Shown in pieces: positions 63,247 to 64,000 of a stretch of DNA of 64,000 bases. Position numbers and translations under genes: made by a program. Within the stretch, counting starts at the first letter, position 1; each line of letters begins with the position of its first letter. The stretch spans positions 496,001 to 560,000 of the forward strand of contig NZ_JAOCAH010000001.1 in the NCBI RefSeq assembly GCF_029839275.1, in the 5' to 3' direction. This DNA comes from Pseudomonas sp. GD03944 (GTDB taxonomy: Bacteria > Pseudomonadota > Gammaproteobacteria > Pseudomonadales > Pseudomonadaceae). The notes beneath the pieces are model-generated. The model saw nothing but the letters and a program-made list of their open reading frames with translations, searched no databases and was not told where the DNA came from.

Positions 63247-64000
63247 TTACTCTTCAACTTCTTCTTCGACCAGCGGGATCAGCTCCAGCTCTTTGTCTTC
63301 ATCAATGTCTTGTTCATGGCTCGCCTCGTCGGGCGCTATCTGGTCGCGGTGACTGAGCGCAAACGCCAAGGCCTCGTCTTCGGTGCGGAATGCATTGGCC
63401 TTGAGCACGGCATCGAGCCGATCCAGATGCAGGGAACGCTTTTGCGACTGCATGGACTGAAACTGTACGGCCAACAGATTGCGAGTAAGCCGATACAGGC
63501 GATCAGCCGCCTCGGGGTCGAGCTCAGCCGCGACCGCCTTCAAGAGGTCAAGGTCTTCGTTTTCAAGGGGGTGTTGTTCCAAAGGTTTACCCGGATATGG
63601 CTCACCGAAAACACGCTCATAGATCTGCGGCACCAGATCTTCGATTTCCCCTTTTTCCTCAACCCAGATACGGCGAATGGCGTCCATCTCATCGAGCGGG
63701 ATAAGTTCGATTTGGTCATGCCCCGGCACTTTTGCATCGCGCACGGTCTTCTGAGTACGCAGCAACTCTTCCAGCAAGGTGGCGCGGTATTCCTGAAGGT
63801 AAGGACCGTGAATCAGCTCATCGCGCTCGTTCATAACCTTGATGCGGCCATTCATACGCTGGAAGTCGCGCTTGTCCCAATCCTTGATCGTCAGGTAGGT
63901 GTTGCGGAAATCAAGGATCGGCTGCATCCACGACTTTTGCTCGTCGTTCTGAATCATTGCGGCCATGGATTTGTCCTGCGACACCATGGTGCAGACATAA
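63247..64000 (-). CDS. dndC: DNA phosphorothioation protein DndC, 3' part (cut by window edge)
   Basis: About 250 C-terminal residues of DndC are visible; the PAPS-reductase-like ATP-pyrophosphatase domain lies beyond the window. The stretch CTMVSQDKSM at the edge carries the conserved Cys, and the frame is open to base 64000, so the ATG at 63987 is internal. The tail is Glu-rich (LVEEEVEE). Its stop is two bases before dndD. Confidence 0.92.
   Translation of the reverse strand, partial: YVCTMVSQDKSMAAMIQNDEQKSWMQPILDFRNTYLTIKDWDKRDFQRMNGRIKVMNERDELIHGPYLQEYRATLLEELLRTQKTVRDAKVPGHDQIELIPLDEMDAIRRIWVEEKGEIEDLVPQIYERVFGEPYPGKPLEQHPLENEDLDLLKAVAAELDPEAADRLYRLTRNLLAVQFQSMQSQKRSLHLDRLDAVLKANAFRTEDEALAFALSHRDQIAPDEASHEQDIDEDKELELIPLVEEEVEE

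Overview
The window is a GC-rich (roughly 60-67% by hand count on sampled lines) chromosomal segment of a Pseudomonas, most likely of the P. putida group. The reasons are the gene content and order (csrA with tRNA-Ser and tandem tRNA-Arg, lysC-alaS, aruC-aruF-aruG-astD-astB-astE, htrB/minCDE/rluA, rstAB/nrdA/nrdB), a canonical AmrZ, pseudomonad-type ArgR half-sites and Pseudomonas REP elements. Species was not determined.

Layout. 1-5.2 kb: a flagellar-brake gene (ycgR, cut by the window edge), a DUF2064 glycosyltransferase-like gene, an MFS transporter, a glutamine-synthetase-like enzyme, and a secreted protein made of twelve 13-residue repeats. 5.2-8.2 kb: yceH, the Ser/Thr transporter sstT, tRNA-Arg(CCT) and a GNAT acetyltransferase. 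8.2-13.5 kb: an amino-acid dehydrogenase and a very large 2-oxoacid (indolepyruvate-type) ferredoxin oxidoreductase, divergent from an Lrp/AsnC regulator; this looks like a deaminate-then-decarboxylate route for branched or aromatic amino acids. 13.7-14.7 kb: a secreted protein and a lipoprotein. 14.9-25.5 kb: a complete carbon-phosphorus lyase operon, phnCDEFGHIJKLMNP, with a probable Pho box, for using phosphonates as phosphorus source. 25.9-30.1 kb: amrZ, an AraC regulator with a divergent secreted NTF2-like protein, mgtE and a DUF4124/BamE-like exported protein. 30.2-36.3 kb: three identical tRNA-Arg(ACG), tRNA-Ser(GCT), csrA, lysC, alaS and threonine aldolase. 36.4-44.3 kb: the arginine succinyltransferase (AST) operon with ArgR half-sites at its head. 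44.4-49.8 kb: a patatin-like phospholipase, a lipid A acyltransferase, and minCDE-rluA. 49.9-57.7 kb: an RstAB-like two-component system, then nrdA and nrdB (class Ia ribonucleotide reductase) with DnaA and NrdR sites.

From 57.78 kb to the right edge lies a DNA phosphorothioation (Dnd) locus. Two AT-rich genes (about 30-40% GC on sampled lines) on the + strand encode a 653-residue DGQHR-domain protein and a 387-residue protein of unknown family carrying a HEPN-like R-N-x5-H motif. They converge on dndE-dndD-dndC on the minus strand, and dndC runs off the window. Base composition switches abruptly inside dndE, near 61.19 kb, so the locus looks like two modules joined within that gene. The DGQHR/HEPN-like pair is the best candidate here for an undescribed accessory of a phosphorothioation defence system.

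About 10-15 REP-like or palindromic elements lie between genes; one REP pair sits in frame inside phnN.
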